Origin: Proteobacteria bacterium DTSAM18
GTDB lineage: Bacteria; Myxococcota_A; UBA796; GCA-2862545
Direction of reading: 5' to 3'
Assembly (NCBI GenBank): GCA_028767165.1
Contig: JARACJ010000008.1
Location: 151,271-215,270, forward strand
DNA length: 64,000 nucleotides
Under the pieces are notes generated by a model. That model was given only the letters and a program-made list of their open reading frames with translations. It had not been told where the DNA came from and made no database searches. The position numbers were made by a program, and so were the translations under genes. Shown one piece after another: positions 1-10,099 of the stretch (position 1 is the first letter of the stretch; each line of letters opens with the position of its first letter).

Positions 1-219
1 GCCTCCTCGGCAGCCTTCCGCTCCGCCTCCAGACGCGCCTCCTCGGCAGCCTTCCGCTCCGCCTCCAGACGCGCCTCCTCGGCGGCCTTCCGCTCCGCCT
101 CCAGACGCGCCTCCTCGGCGGCCTTCCGCTCGGCTTCGAGACGGGCGGCCTCCTCAGCAGCCTTCCGTTCCGCTTCCAGGCGCGCTGCCTCCAGTGCGGC
201 CTCCCGCTCGAGGCGAAGG
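1..219 (-). repeat. 36-bp in-frame tandem repeat encoding KAAEEARLEAER units
   Basis: Four near-perfect 36-bp units run from 1 to 144, followed by degenerate units to about 219. Each encodes twelve residues of the type K-A-A-E-E-A-R-L-E-A-E-R on the minus strand, the signature of a continuous charged alpha-helix or coiled coil. The array continues past the window edge, so its full copy number is unknown. Confidence 0.9.
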
Positions 220-3200
220 CGGTCCTCTTCGGCGGCCTTGCGCTCGGCCTCCTTGACCGCCGCGGCAGCCGCCTTCGCGTCCTCCTCGGCCATCGCCGCT
301 TCGATGTCGGCCTCGTCCTCGACCTCGTCGTCCCAGGCCTCGAACAGCCAGCCATCCTCCACGTCCGACCCGTCGTCGGACACGTCGCCAGGCTCTCCGC
401 CGAACGCGTCGCCGGCCTCTCCGCCGGCCTGTTCGTCGGACGCGTCATCGACAGCCGCCTCGACCACGTCCAGTGGCCCGGTGACGTCCGAGGGCGCGGC
501 GACGTCCGAGGACTCGTCGGCCCAGAGCTCTTCGGCGACCTGCTCCACGAGCTCGGGATCCACCGGCGACGCCACGTCCTCGACCGTGGGCTCGTCGAAC
601 TCCGGCTCGACGAGCAGCTCCATGGGCACCGCCATCGGGGTCTCGGCGGTGTCTTCCTCCAGCCAGCCCTCATCGGCCGCGTCGGCCATGCTCTCGTCGA
701 GCCAGTCGGTGGACGCATCGAGCCCGGAGAACACCGGGTCCTCATCGGCCGCGACCTCATCGCCCGCCACCTCATCGCCCGCCACCTCATCGGTAGGGAC
801 GGGCTCGCTGGCGGGCGTCTCGAGGACGGCGTCGTCGTGCATCAGATCGGCCATCAGCGCGTCGAGTGCATCGTCGCCGAGCTCGGTTTCCTCGGACCCT
901 TCCGCGGCCTGTGCCGGCACCGGGACCTCCACCTCGTCGTCGTCGAGGGTCCAGCCGTCGTCGAAGATGGTGTTGACCGGACGCTGGACCTCGAAGGCCT
1001 CTTCGTCGACCGACTCGGGCTCCTCGCCGGCACTCTCCGCGCGCAGGATGCCGAGCTCGCGAAGCTCCTCGAGCTTGCGCTGGGCCTCGGCACGGGCCTC
1101 CGCCGCACGGCGCGCCCGCTCGGCCTTGCGCCGGGCGACGAGCTCCTGCTGGACCTGGGCACCTCCGCTCCAGCCCGCGTCGAAGTCGTCCCACAGCGTG
1201 CGCTCGCTCGCCCCGGCGCCGGAACCCTGCTGGGCGTCGGGCACCTCGTGGTGGGCATCCCTTCGCAGCTCCCGGGCGAAGATCGCCTGCAGCAGCTTGT
1301 GGGACGGGGCTTCCTTGATGACCTGGGTGCGCTGGAGCACCCGCAGCTCGTGGGCCACCTGGCGGCGCTGGTCGAGCGACGCCCTGGCCTCCTCGATGGT
1401 GGCCTGCACGGCATCCCAGCGGGTCTTCTGCGCCTTCACGACCCGCTGCTGACGCGTGCGCCGGACCCGATCGTTGTGGACCGCCGCGGCCTGTGCCGCC
1501 TCTCGCCGGGCCTTCGCCGCGCGCTGGCGCTGGCGGATCATCTCGCGGCGCTCCTCGATCATCCGGTTGCGCTCCTTGACGAGCGCCTCGTGACGCGCGG
1601 CGAAGAGGCGGCCGAACAGGCCTGAGGGCTTCTCCGGCGGGGGCGGAAGATCCGGAAGGGGCTCCTCGTCCTCGAAGGCGATCTCCTCCACCAGCGACTC
1701 CTCCTCCTCGAGGAAGTCGTCGTCGATCGCCACCTCGACCACGGACGGCCCTCCACCGACGACGTCGATGCCTGTGCCGGCGGCGTCCGAGCCCTGATCC
1801 ATGACCGCGAGATCCGCGGCCAGCGCGGAGATGACCCACCCAGGCGTGCGCCGGATGGCCACGCGACGCCAGGGGCTCTCGGGGCCGAAGGGGCGCTGGA
1901 TGGGATGTGCCTCGAGGACGCGCAGGACGGAGGGATCGGTGCTCTCGTGGCGCCAGGTCTTCAGCTCGTTGTGACGCAGCTCGAGGCCCCAGGTCTCGGA
2001 CAGCATGCGGGTGAGCAGGGACAGCGGTGCGGGCGGGTAGTCGCGCTCGCCCCCGGCCACACCGTGCTCCGGGAGCTCGTGGGCGTAGCCGAGCCGCCCC
2101 GCGCGGGCGAGGAACTCACGGGTGACCAGCCAGCCGGTGTCGCGCCGGGTGAGCTCCCCTCCCTCGCGGCGGGGTGCGAAGAGCTGCTCGATGGGCTGCT
2201 CCATGCCACCGAGCCGCTGGGCCCACCGGCGCCGCTCCGTGTCGGCGAAGGAATCGGGGTGGGAGACCCTCACCTCGTGCCCCACCGGCACCGGCGCGCC
2301 TTCGACATCCTCGGGCTCCAGGCCGTCGCGAAGGTGGAAGCGGTGGATGCGGCGCCCGTGCTCGTCGAGGGAGTCGAAGACCACACGACTCACCACGCCC
2401 CGGAAGGCGGCGTCGTCTTCTCGGATGATCTCGCCGAGCTGCAGGACACGCTCCTCGGTGAGGGCCTGGGAGAGCCACTCGGCGTGGGTGCGGCTGGACT
2501 CTCCGGCGTTCTTGCGCGCCACCTCGACCACGACGGACGGCTGCGTGCCGAGCACCGACGCCAGACGGCGCAGGGCCGCGCGACTCCATGCGTGCACGAG
2601 GGGCTCCGACGCCCGCTCGGACCAGGCGGCCACACGCAGCAGGGCTGCGGGCGTGCCCCGGAGGAACAACACCCGGGGATCCCCGCCCGGAAAGGAGATG
2701 TCCTTGGCCAGATCCACCGGACCCGACCACTCGGGCGACTCGATGCGATCGGCGAGCAGCTCTATCTCCTCGTCGGTGGCGAACAGCGCATCGACGAAGG
2801 TCATGAACAGGCGGACGGCGTGCCGATCCGCCTTGGGCGATGCGGCCATGTGGGCCAGCTCGCTGCGCAGCGTGACGAGGGACTCGAGGGACAGCCGGTG
2901 GCGCAGGGCCCACAGCAGCCTGGCGGAGTGCTTGAGCGGCAGGAACCAGTCGACCTTGCGGGACGCCGAGTGGATCGCCGAGAGCATCCACACCCGCGCC
3001 TCGGCGGACATCTTCACGCCGGATCGGTAGCGCAGCGTGGTGAGGCCGAGGTCGACCACGAAGCCCGGCAGGCGACCCGCCTTCTGCTCGGCCAGGATGG
3101 CATCCATGAGGCGGTCGGACGCGTGATCGGAGACCTCCTGGCACACCACCAGCGCTCGCTGGACGACCCAGCGCACGCCGGGATCGGTGACCTCCTCGAG

Positions 3201-5333
3201 GCACTCCCGCAGCTTGACCACCGAGCGGGGGTCCGGGATGCGCTCGAGGACCTTGGCGGCCTCCTGGCGGATGCGGTGCTCGGGATGCTCGAGCATGTCC
3301 CACAGGCCTTCGAGGCTGCGCTCACCGGCGCTGCGAAGACCCAGGTGACACGCCGCGCGCGCCCCCGGATCGGTGGAGCTGAGGTAGCGGAGGAAGGTGG
3401 AGACCGCCGCAGCCGGTGCATGGACCGCGAGCACGTGCAGCAGCAGCCGGAGCCGGTGGGGATCGGCCACGTCGACACGACGCTTCAGCGGACGGTACAG
3501 CGCACTGCCGAGGATGCGGCCGGCACCCATCAGCCAGCTCGGGTGGAACGCAGGGTGGTCGGCCAGGCGGGCCACGACCCAGCCCGTGGCGGGATCGTCC
3601 CGGAAGGCGACGATGGCGTCGAGCCACGCGAGAGGCTCCTCGCCCGTGATCACCAGCTGCCCCTGGGCCCATTTCTGGACCACCGCCAGACCGGCGACAC
3701 CGACATCCTCGTAGTCGCTCCAGGCGCCGCCGTCGGTGGCCGCCAGGGCATCGAGCATGGTGCGCCGCAGGGAGCGCGCGAGCCTGTGCTCGGCCTCGAG
3801 GAGGGCCAGCTCGGCCTCGGAGCGCCCCTGGGCATCACAGATGCGCTGCAGCTTGGAGCGGACCTCCGACACGTCTTCGTCGACGAGGGCCGCGCGGGCG
3901 ACGTCGCGCACCTCGCCGTTGGGGGGCAGCGCCTCGAGCAGCTCCGCGCCCGCGAGCCGGGTGCCCCGACGGTTGGATCGCAGCATGGGCTCGAGCACCG
4001 GCAGCGCGGCGTTCTCGTACACGCCGAAGCCGGCGCGGATGGTCTCCCGGAGCTGGTGGCTTCCGCCTTCGAACGCCACCACGAGCGGCTCGATGGCCTG
4101 GGGCGAGGCGCTGTGCACCAACGCGGACGCGAACACGCGCCGGTTGAGGTCGCCCGCGCGGCTCATGCCCTCGACCAGGAACTGCACGCCGGCCTCCCCC
4201 ACCCCGGCCAGGGCATCCGCCGCGACCTCCTGGAAGGTGTCGAAGGTGGCCGTGTGGTGGAACCGGGACTCCTCCCCGAGATCGCGCTGCACCTGGAACT
4301 TGCGGTGGGACATCCCGGACAGCTCGCCGATGGCCCACTCGAGGACGGTCTGGCTGGGGCATGCGGAGACGTATCGCCAGCGAAGGAACGGGGTTTCCAG
4401 CATCAGGCGCTGCCGGGCCTCGAGAGGCAGCTGCTCGAGTGCTGCCAGCACCCCGGGCACGGCGTCGATGCGGCGGTTGCGAGCGACCGCCTTCTGCACC
4501 ACCTGGGCGAAGAAGGAGGGATCGAGATCCCGCTGGACGAGCTGTGCCATGTGGGCCAGCGCCGCCGCGAGGGCGGGCGCCAGATCCCCCCACTGCTGCC
4601 CTTCGGCCACCTCGACATCGGCCTCGTGGATCACGCGGTCGGCGAGACGGAGCAGCTCGTCCCAGTAGCGGCCTCCCCCTTCGAGGATGCGGGCGAGCGC
4701 CCAACGGGGCGAGGCATCGTACAGGCGCACCAGCAGCCAGAGCCTGCGCTGCTCGGGCACGTGCTCGGCGCAAGGCCGCAGGCGGGACGAGCCGGTGACG
4801 GGCACCGGCTCCTCCGCCACCACCCGGGCGACGGTGGTCCACCAGCGCGCGGCGGGCCACGCGTGGTCGAAACCCTGCCAGAAGCCCTGTGACTCGAGCT
4901 GGGGACTGGGCACGCCCCGGTGGACGAACGCGACGGCGATGTCGTGGAGGGCGTCGTCGTCGAGGAACGAGGGGTCGATCACCTTGTGGCGGACCAGGCC
5001 CCACAACACGACCCGGCGGACCTTGGGGACCACGTCTCGAGAGAGCAGCTCGAGGGATTCGGCCTGGTGCAGGTTGGCCTCGAGCAGGGCCTCCCAGCCT
5101 TCGTGCCAGCCCTTGAGCGGGACGTCATGGCGGCCGAGCGCCGCCTCCATGAGCGAGACCACATCCCTGGGCGTGGTGGGCACCCGCGACATGAGCAGCA
5201 GGTTGTCGCGACTCGGCCGCCAGCCGGGATCCGCGACGGCCCGCCACAGGGCGACGCCTGCGCGGCCCTCGGCGTCGAAGGTGTCCACCTCGGGGGTGAC
5301 GGCGGGATCCTGCTGGTCCACTTGATCGTTCAT
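1..5333 (-). CDS. Giant HEAT-repeat-like / coiled-coil protein, C-terminus beyond window
   Basis: The frame is open from an ATG at 5333 to the left edge, at least 1,777 codons without a stop, so the C-terminus is missing. Residues 1 to about 1150 look all-helical, and some stretches (about 670-740, with LEHPEHRIRQEAAKVLERI) read as HEAT repeats. Around 1240-1290 lies a basic Arg/Glu/Gln-rich helix, then a long acidic Asp/Glu segment (about 1445-1680), then Ala/Glu/Lys/Arg coiled coil made of near-identical 12-residue repeats. No signal peptide or catalytic motif is seen. A scaffold or structural role is plausible but inferred; the family is not recognised. The opposite strand carries long open frames across the same DNA, which I take as codon-bias shadows. 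Confidence 0.75.
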   Translation of the reverse strand, partial: MNDQVDQQDPAVTPEVDTFDAEGRAGVALWRAVADPGWRPSRDNLLLMSRVPTTPRDVVSLMEAALGRHDVPLKGWHEGWEALLEANLHQAESLELLSRDVVPKVRRVVLWGLVRHKVIDPSFLDDDALHDIAVAFVHRGVPSPQLESQGFWQGFDHAWPAARWWTTVARVVAEEPVPVTGSSRLRPCAEHVPEQRRLWLLVRLYDASPRWALARILEGGGRYWDELLRLADRVIHEADVEVAEGQQWGDLAPALAAALAHMAQLVQRDLDPSFFAQVVQKAVARNRRIDAVPGVLAALEQLPLEARQRLMLETPFLRWRYVSACPSQTVLEWAIGELSGMSHRKFQVQRDLGEESRFHHTATFDTFQEVAADALAGVGEAGVQFLVEGMSRAGDLNRRVFASALVHSASPQAIEPLVVAFEGGSHQLRETIRAGFGVYENAALPVLEPMLRSNRRGTRLAGAELLEALPPNGEVRDVARAALVDEDVSEVRSKLQRICDAQGRSEAELALLEAEHRLARSLRRTMLDALAATDGGAWSDYEDVGVAGLAVVQKWAQGQLVITGEEPLAWLDAIVAFRDDPATGWVVARLADHPAFHPSWLMGAGRILGSALYRPLKRRVDVADPHRLRLLLHVLAVHAPAAAVSTFLRYLSSTDPGARAACHLGLRSAGERSLEGLWDMLEHPEHRIRQEAAKVLERIPDPRSVVKLRECLEEVTDPGVRWVVQRALVVCQEVSDHASDRLMDAILAEQKAGRLPGFVVDLGLTTLRYRSGVKMSAEARVWMLSAIHSASRKVDWFLPLKHSARLLWALRHRLSLESLVTLRSELAHMAASPKADRHAVRLFMTFVDALFATDEEIELLADRIESPEWSGPVDLAKDISFPGGDPRVLFLRGTPAALLRVAAWSERASEPLVHAWSRAALRRLASVLGTQPSVVVEVARKNAGESSRTHAEWLSQALTEERVLQLGEIIREDDAAFRGVVSRVVFDSLDEHGRRIHRFHLRDGLEPEDVEGAPVPVGHEVRVSHPDSFADTERRRWAQRLGGMEQPIEQLFAPRREGGELTRRDTGWLVTREFLARAGRLGYAHELPEHGVAGGERDYPPAPLSLLTRMLSETWGLELRHNELKTWRHESTDPSVLRVLEAHPIQRPFGPESPWRRVAIRRTPGWVISALAADLAVMDQGSDAAGTGIDVVGGGPSVVEVAIDDDFLEEEESLVEEIAFEDEEPLPDLPPPPEKPSGLFGRLFAARHEALVKERNRMIEERREMIRQRQRAAKARREAAQAAAVHNDRVRRTRQQRVVKAQKTRWDAVQATIEEARASLDQRRQVAHELRVLQRTQVIKEAPSHKLLQAIFARELRRDAHHEVPDAQQGSGAGASERTLWDDFDAGWSGGAQVQQELVARRKAERARRAAEARAEAQRKLEELRELGILRAESAGEEPESVDEEAFEVQRPVNTIFDDGWTLDDDEVEVPVPAQAAEGSEETELGDDALDALMADLMHDDAVLETPASEPVPTDEVAGDEVAGDEVAADEDPVFSGLDASTDWLDESMADAADEGWLEEDTAETPMAVPMELLVEPEFDEPTVEDVASPVDPELVEQVAEELWADESSDVAAPSDVTGPLDVVEAAVDDASDEQAGGEAGDAFGGEPGDVSDDGSDVEDGWLFEAWDDEVEDEADIEAAMAEEDAKAAAAAVKEAERKAAEEDRLRLEREAALEAARLEAERKAAEEAARLEAERKAAEEARLEAERKAAEEARLEAERKAAEEARLEAERKAAEE

Positions 5334-5547
5334 CGGTCTGTGCAGTGCCTCGTTCGCCGGACGCCGGACCAGCCGCCCGCGCCGTGTACCGGATGGTGGC
5401 ACGTTGCGGGAGACCTGGAATAATGGGCCTACCCCAATGCATTCCACCGACTCCAGGGGGACTCCCGCGCAGCATACCGGAGTCCCGCCCTCCGATCCAG
5501 ACGCCACGGCACGCAGTCTCACGAGGCGCGGCCGCCAAGACGGACAA

Positions 5548-5574
5548 AGCCCGGATGGCAGGACCATCCGGGCT
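5548..5574 (-). terminator. Hairpin terminator after the radical SAM gene
   Basis: A perfect 11-bp inverted repeat (AGCCCGGATGG, 5-nt loop, CCATCCGGGCT) lies 23 bp beyond the stop of the 5598-8207 gene. On the minus strand it is followed by a short T-rich stretch (TTTGTCCGTCTT), as expected of an intrinsic terminator. The rest of 5334-5597 shows nothing else recognisable. Confidence 0.7.
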
Positions 5575-5597
5575 CATGGGCACCCCAAGGAAAGGGG

Positions 5598-8207
5598 TCA
5601 GGCCTCGGCGTGCCAGGACTCGTCGATGCCCACCACTCCCTCGGGGGTGGCGCGGAGCGTGTTCACCTTGAGCACCCGGGCCATCGCCGGATCCTCGGTG
5701 AGCATGGGCACGATCTCGGAGGGCTTGCCGGGCTTGCCGTCGCTGGTGACCAGGCGGAGGGCCACGGTGGGCACCTTGCCGGGCTCGACCCGGATCTCGT
5801 CGATCATGGGTCGGACGTCGACGGTGCGCATCACGCGGGCACGGGGCCCGCGTCCCTTGCGGTTGGAGCGGGTCTTTCCACGACGCTCGATGAGCAGCTC
5901 GGAGGCCTCGGCCAGCTCGGCCACCTTGGCGGTGACCTCGTCGAGGGACATGTGGGGCAGCTGCACCCGGTAGTCGCCACCGTGGTTCTGGCCCATCAGC
6001 GAAGGCGCCTTGAGACGCACCTGGGATGCCGACAGGACCTCGAAGCCCTCCGGCAGCACGGCGCGCAGGCTCTCGACGAAGGTGGACAGCTCGACCGACT
6101 TGGTGAGCGAGATGTCCATGTACTCGCCGAGGGACTCCTCACCGAGGGGCAGCGCCGCGGAGAACGCCACCTTGGGGTGCGGGTGGAAGCCCTGGCTGTA
6201 TGCGAGCGGGGTCTTGATGCGGCGCAGGGCACGGATCCATGCGGTCATGGACTCGAGGTGCGACAGGAAGCGCGCGGTGCCGGTGCGGCCGATGCGCAGC
6301 CACAGGCGCTGCACGACCTCGGGTGCGGGGACGGGCTCGCGCACCTTGCGCTCGAACTTCTCCTCCTCCTTGCGGCCCTCGATGGAGGTACGCAGCATGG
6401 AGGCGCACAGCTCGCGCTCCTCGGAGATGACGCCGCACTTGTGGCAGCGCTTGTGGCGGCAGTCCTGGGCGTGCTTGAGCTCGACCGCCCGCTCCCAGTC
6501 GGCCTGCAGCCAGGACTTGGGGATGAGGACGTCGATGTGGTCCCAGGGAAGGCGCTCGTCGAGGGCGCGCTCACGGAAGGCGTAGTCGACGTCGTAGTCG
6601 ATGGCCTCGACAGCCTGCATCCACTTGCCGAACTGCATGTGCTCGTGCCAGGCGTCGAAGCGACATCCGAGCTCGAAGGCCTTCTCGATGAGGTCGGCGG
6701 CGCGGCGGTCGGCGCGGGAGACCAGGCCCTCGAGGAAGGTCTCCTCGGGCTGGTGGCGACCGAACTTCACCGCTTTCGACTTCAGGGCGCCCTGCAGGAT
6801 GTCCTGCTTGCGACGGGTCTCGTCGATCTTGATCTGCTCGGCCCACTGGAAGGGCGTGAAGGGCTTGGGCACGAAGGTGGACACGCCGAGGTTCACCCGG
6901 GCGCGCTGGTTGTGCTTGCGGCCCTCGGCCAGGGTGCGCTCCGCCAGATCGGCGATGGCGAGGATGTCGTCGTCGCGCTCGGTGGGCAGACCGATCATGA
7001 AGTACAGCTTGACGTGGCTCCACTTCAGGGAGAACGCCTTGGTGGCCATGTCGAGCAGATCCTCGTCGGGGATCCACTTGTTGATCACGGCGCGCAGGCG
7101 GGGGCTGGCGGCCTCCGGGGCCACCGTGAGGCCGGTGCGGCGGACGTCGGCCACCATGTCGGCCAGGTCGACGCTGAAGCTGTCGAGGCGCAGCGAGGGC
7201 AGCGAGACGGAGACGTGCTGGTCCTTGACCGTCTCGACGGTGTTCTCGACCAGCTGACGCACCCGGGAGTGGTCGCAGGTGGACAGCGAGACGAGGCTGA
7301 CCTCCTCGTAGCCGGTGTTGTCGAGGGTCTTCTGCAGCAGCTCGTCGACCTTGCTCAGGGACCGCTCACGCACCGGACGGGTGACCATGCCCGCCTGGCA
7401 GAAGCGGCAGCCCTGGGTACAGCCACGGAGCACCTCGAGGGAGATGCGGTCGTGGACCTGCTGGGCGTAGGGCACGATGTAGTCGGTGGGGAACGTGGCG
7501 CCGTTCAGATCCTTCACGAGACGCTTGCGGATCTTGGGGTGCCCCTCCTTGGGGACCCAGGCGCCGTGCTCGTTCTGCTCGAAGGGGTACAGCTCGGGGA
7601 CGTACACGCCCTCCATCTCCGACAGGCGCAGCAGCTTGGCCTTGCGGGAGGCACCCTTGAGCTCGCGCAGGATGGCCGCGATCTCGACGATGGCATCCTC
7701 GCCGTCACCGATGAGGAAGAAGTCGATGAACGGGGCGATGGGCTCGGGGTTGAACACCGCCGGACCACCCGCGAAGACGATCGGGTGCTCGTCGCCGCGA
7801 TCCTTGGTGCGCAGGGGCATGCCCGCCATGTCGATGACATTGAGGATGTTGGTGTAGTTCAGCTCGGACTGCAGCGTGAAGCCGATGCCGTCGAACTGGT
7901 CGAGGGAGTCCTTGGACTCCAGCGCGAACAGGGGCAGATCCCGGGAACGCAGCTCGCGCTCCATGTCGATGCCCGGCGCGTACACGCGCTCGCAGCTCGC
8001 CCAGGGCAGCTGGTTGAGGCACTTGTACAGGATGTGCACGCCGAGGTTGCCGAGGCCGAGATCGTACAGATCCGGGAAGCACAGGGCAAAGCGCACCTCC
8101 ACCGACTCGGCGGTGTTGTGCGAGGCGTTCACCTCGGTGCCGAGGTAGCGGGAGGGCTTCTCCACGCGGGGCAGGATGTCGTTCTGCAGCACTTCTTGCA
8201 GGTTCAT
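5598..8207 (-). CDS. B12-binding-like radical SAM protein fused to a DUF2344 domain
   Basis: Residues 1 to about 190 resemble the cobalamin-binding-type domain of B12-dependent radical SAM enzymes. The radical SAM centre is CTQGCRFC at about 261-268 (CxxxCxxC). A second Cys-rich patch, CRHKRCHKC plus a further Cys, lies at about 585-605 and may bind a metal. From about 640 the protein enters a domain like DUF2344 (RIGRTGTARFLSHLE, then GFHPHPKVAF). This fused architecture matches the TIGR03960/TIGR03936 type; the substrate is not known to me, although such proteins often sit beside RNase E/G genes, which is not the case here. The start at 8207 gives MNLQEVLQ, a usual family N-terminus. It is divergent from the 8370 lipoprotein. 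Confidence 0.85.
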   Translation of the reverse strand: MNLQEVLQNDILPRVEKPSRYLGTEVNASHNTAESVEVRFALCFPDLYDLGLGNLGVHILYKCLNQLPWASCERVYAPGIDMERELRSRDLPLFALESKDSLDQFDGIGFTLQSELNYTNILNVIDMAGMPLRTKDRGDEHPIVFAGGPAVFNPEPIAPFIDFFLIGDGEDAIVEIAAILRELKGASRKAKLLRLSEMEGVYVPELYPFEQNEHGAWVPKEGHPKIRKRLVKDLNGATFPTDYIVPYAQQVHDRISLEVLRGCTQGCRFCQAGMVTRPVRERSLSKVDELLQKTLDNTGYEEVSLVSLSTCDHSRVRQLVENTVETVKDQHVSVSLPSLRLDSFSVDLADMVADVRRTGLTVAPEAASPRLRAVINKWIPDEDLLDMATKAFSLKWSHVKLYFMIGLPTERDDDILAIADLAERTLAEGRKHNQRARVNLGVSTFVPKPFTPFQWAEQIKIDETRRKQDILQGALKSKAVKFGRHQPEETFLEGLVSRADRRAADLIEKAFELGCRFDAWHEHMQFGKWMQAVEAIDYDVDYAFRERALDERLPWDHIDVLIPKSWLQADWERAVELKHAQDCRHKRCHKCGVISEERELCASMLRTSIEGRKEEEKFERKVREPVPAPEVVQRLWLRIGRTGTARFLSHLESMTAWIRALRRIKTPLAYSQGFHPHPKVAFSAALPLGEESLGEYMDISLTKSVELSTFVESLRAVLPEGFEVLSASQVRLKAPSLMGQNHGGDYRVQLPHMSLDEVTAKVAELAEASELLIERRGKTRSNRKGRGPRARVMRTVDVRPMIDEIRVEPGKVPTVALRLVTSDGKPGKPSEIVPMLTEDPAMARVLKVNTLRATPEGVVGIDESWHAEA

Positions 8208-8369
8208 GGTTCCCTCAGGGCGACGAGCGAAGGGCTGCCATTAGCCCACCGGTGGTCCTCTTTCAACGTACGGCGACACACGGGGGCAATCGATGGCAAT
8301 CCACATCCATCCTTTGCCTGTGGTGGCACCAATGCTACACATGCAGGCTGCAACCTTCCGGAGGCATCC

Positions 8370-8837
8370 ATGATCCGTCCCCTTCTCATCGCACTGGCCG
8401 TCGGTCTCGCCAGCGGCTGTTCCTCCAACTCCGACGACATCGAGGCCCTCCAGAAGGAGGTCGAGATGCTCAACCGTCGCGTCTCCCAGCTCGAGGGCAA
8501 GGGTGGCCCCGCCGGCGCCCGCCAGGGCGGCAAGAAGGGCTCCGGACGCCTCATCAAGAGCGGCCCCCGCAAGGGCACGCCCCCGCCGCGCGCCGGCGAG
8601 ATGGGTCCCCCCACCGCCATCGAGGTGGCGGGCGATGCCCCCAAGGTGTTCCTCGAGGGTGGCGGTGAGCGCTACCAGGTGCCCGCAGAGGTGCCCGCCG
8701 GCAAGTACGCCGTGCTCGCCTCCTTCGACGACTCCCAGCCCGTCGTGAAGGGCCACGTCGCCGTCATGGGCGACAACGGCTACATCGTGGAGTGCTCGTC
8801 CGAGCGCGACATGTGCGTCGGCCGCCCCAAGCAGTGA
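8370..8837 (+). CDS. Small lipoprotein with N-terminal coiled coil
   Basis: This 155-residue protein starts at ATG 8370 behind GGAGG. The first 18 residues form a lipoprotein signal ending LASGC. A short coiled coil (DDIEALQKEVEMLNRRVSQLEG-like heptads) follows, then a basic Gly/Lys/Pro linker and a compact C-terminal domain of about 70 residues with two cysteines (YIVECSSERDMC). It is probably an outer-membrane or periplasmic anchored protein. Ten bp separate it from the next gene, so the two may be co-transcribed. No family was recognised. Confidence 0.75.
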   Translation: MIRPLLIALAVGLASGCSSNSDDIEALQKEVEMLNRRVSQLEGKGGPAGARQGGKKGSGRLIKSGPRKGTPPPRAGEMGPPTAIEVAGDAPKVFLEGGGERYQVPAEVPAGKYAVLASFDDSQPVVKGHVAVMGDNGYIVECSSERDMCVGRPKQ

Positions 8838-8847
8838 GCCCGACCCG

Positions 8848-10038
8848 ATGAAACCCACCTGGCTCGCGCTGGGTTGCCCGGCCCCGGACGACCACCGTCC
8901 GGGGCTTGTCTGCGCTGGCACCCCGCAACGGATCCTCGCCACGGCCGCCGGCCTCGCCTGGCTGGCCCTCGATCACCTGTGGCTTCAGATCCACGGCCAG
9001 GTCGCCGTGCTGCCCGCCCCTTCCCTGCCCCACATCTGGCACGCCATGGGCCGCAGCTGGATCGATCTCGGCGGAAGCCAGTGGGTCGAGCTCGCGGAGG
9101 GCGTCCTGCTGCAGCACCCCCGGCGCCCTCCCGGGCCGGGCGCCCCCCTGGGCCTGCGCAAGGCCCGCCGGCGCCGCTTCTCCCCCGCCGCCCGCTGCTG
9201 GACCTGGGCCGATCAGGGCTGGCTGTATCAGCTGGGCGAGGAGGGAGGCGTGCGGGTCCTCGGGGCCATCACCGAGGCCGAGCACTTCATCGTGGGTCCC
9301 GGCGGATTCGTGGCCGTCCTCACCGGCGACCACTTCGAGCGCGCCGCGTTCCCCGGCGAGCTCATCGAACCCCTGCCCACCCCGCTCCCGGCGTCCGCCC
9401 AGTTCGAGATCGACGACCGCATCGCGCTGTTCCCGGGTCCGGACGGCTGGTTCGTCTGTTCCCTGATGCACGACGAGTCCGCGCCGATGCGCCCCGGCGT
9501 GATCCCCATCGGACTCGGTCTGTGCTGGACGCCCGAGAACGGCCGCGTGGTCGACCACCAGGGCGAGGTGCTGGCCGAGGGGTTCATCGGCTCGTGCACC
9601 GTGGCCACCGCCGATCTGTTGCTGGGCCCCGCCGCCTGTGCGTGGGATCCCGCCGACGGCGCGATGCTCCCGGACATCCACACGCCGCTCGACCCGGTGG
9701 GCTGCTGTCTGCTCGGCGACGAGCTGGCCGCCGTCGACCAGCAGGGCCAGGTGTCCGTGGGGCACGAGCTCCTCGCCCACCTGCCCCTGACCGAAGGCGA
9801 GGAGCCGATGGCCATCCACGCCCAGGACGACGCCCTGCGGGTGCACACCACCCACGATCGTATCTTCGAGGTGTCATCCTCGGGCCGCGTGCGGCCCGTG
9901 CGCTGGGGCAGGATCCCCGCCGATCAGGCCAAGGCGTCCTCGAAGGTCCTCCTGGGCCTCACCCACCACGTGAACCAGGACGAGCTCAGGTGGAGCTTCA
10001 GCCCCTGGTCGGGCACCCTGGTGGCTCGCCGGCGCTGA
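8848..10038 (+). CDS. Hypothetical protein, possibly beta-rich
   Basis: A 396-residue protein that starts at ATG 8848, ten bp after the preceding lipoprotein. It has no clear signal peptide or membrane segment. It is rich in Trp, Gly and Pro, with alternating short beta-like segments (for example CWTWADQGWLYQLGE, VAVLTGDHF, GRVVDHQGEVLAEG) that recall WD40- or propeller-type folds, but no motif is conclusive. A +1-frame overlapping ORF is Arg/Pro-rich and reads as a shadow. It converges on glmS with a hairpin in between. Confidence 0.6.
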   Translation: MKPTWLALGCPAPDDHRPGLVCAGTPQRILATAAGLAWLALDHLWLQIHGQVAVLPAPSLPHIWHAMGRSWIDLGGSQWVELAEGVLLQHPRRPPGPGAPLGLRKARRRRFSPAARCWTWADQGWLYQLGEEGGVRVLGAITEAEHFIVGPGGFVAVLTGDHFERAAFPGELIEPLPTPLPASAQFEIDDRIALFPGPDGWFVCSLMHDESAPMRPGVIPIGLGLCWTPENGRVVDHQGEVLAEGFIGSCTVATADLLLGPAACAWDPADGAMLPDIHTPLDPVGCCLLGDELAAVDQQGQVSVGHELLAHLPLTEGEEPMAIHAQDDALRVHTTHDRIFEVSSSGRVRPVRWGRIPADQAKASSKVLLGLTHHVNQDELRWSFSPWSGTLVARRR

Positions 10039-10046
10039 ATGCAGCA

Positions 10047-10079
10047 CGGCCCGACGCCCCCCAGGGGAGCGCCGGGCCG
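10047..10079. terminator. Bidirectional hairpin between 8848 gene and glmS
   Basis: A GC-rich inverted repeat (CGGCCCG at 10047-10053 pairing with CGGGCCG at 10073-10079, with further pairing inside) lies in the 61-bp gap between two convergent stop codons. There is no good T-tract, so it may act in either direction or only protect 3' ends. Confidence 0.55.
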
Positions 10080-10099
10080 CCTTCGACCTGCTCAGGCCA

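Noticed and set aside
1..219. CRISPR-like 36-bp spacing at the left edge
   Set aside because: Units are contiguous with no unique spacers and lie in frame within a coding coiled coil.
1905..4892. Very long plus-strand open frame (995 codons) opposite the giant HEAT-like protein
   Set aside because: Composition (Gly/His/Leu/Gln-rich, no domains) is that of an antisense codon shadow in high-GC DNA; the minus frame has HEAT-like and coiled-coil structure.
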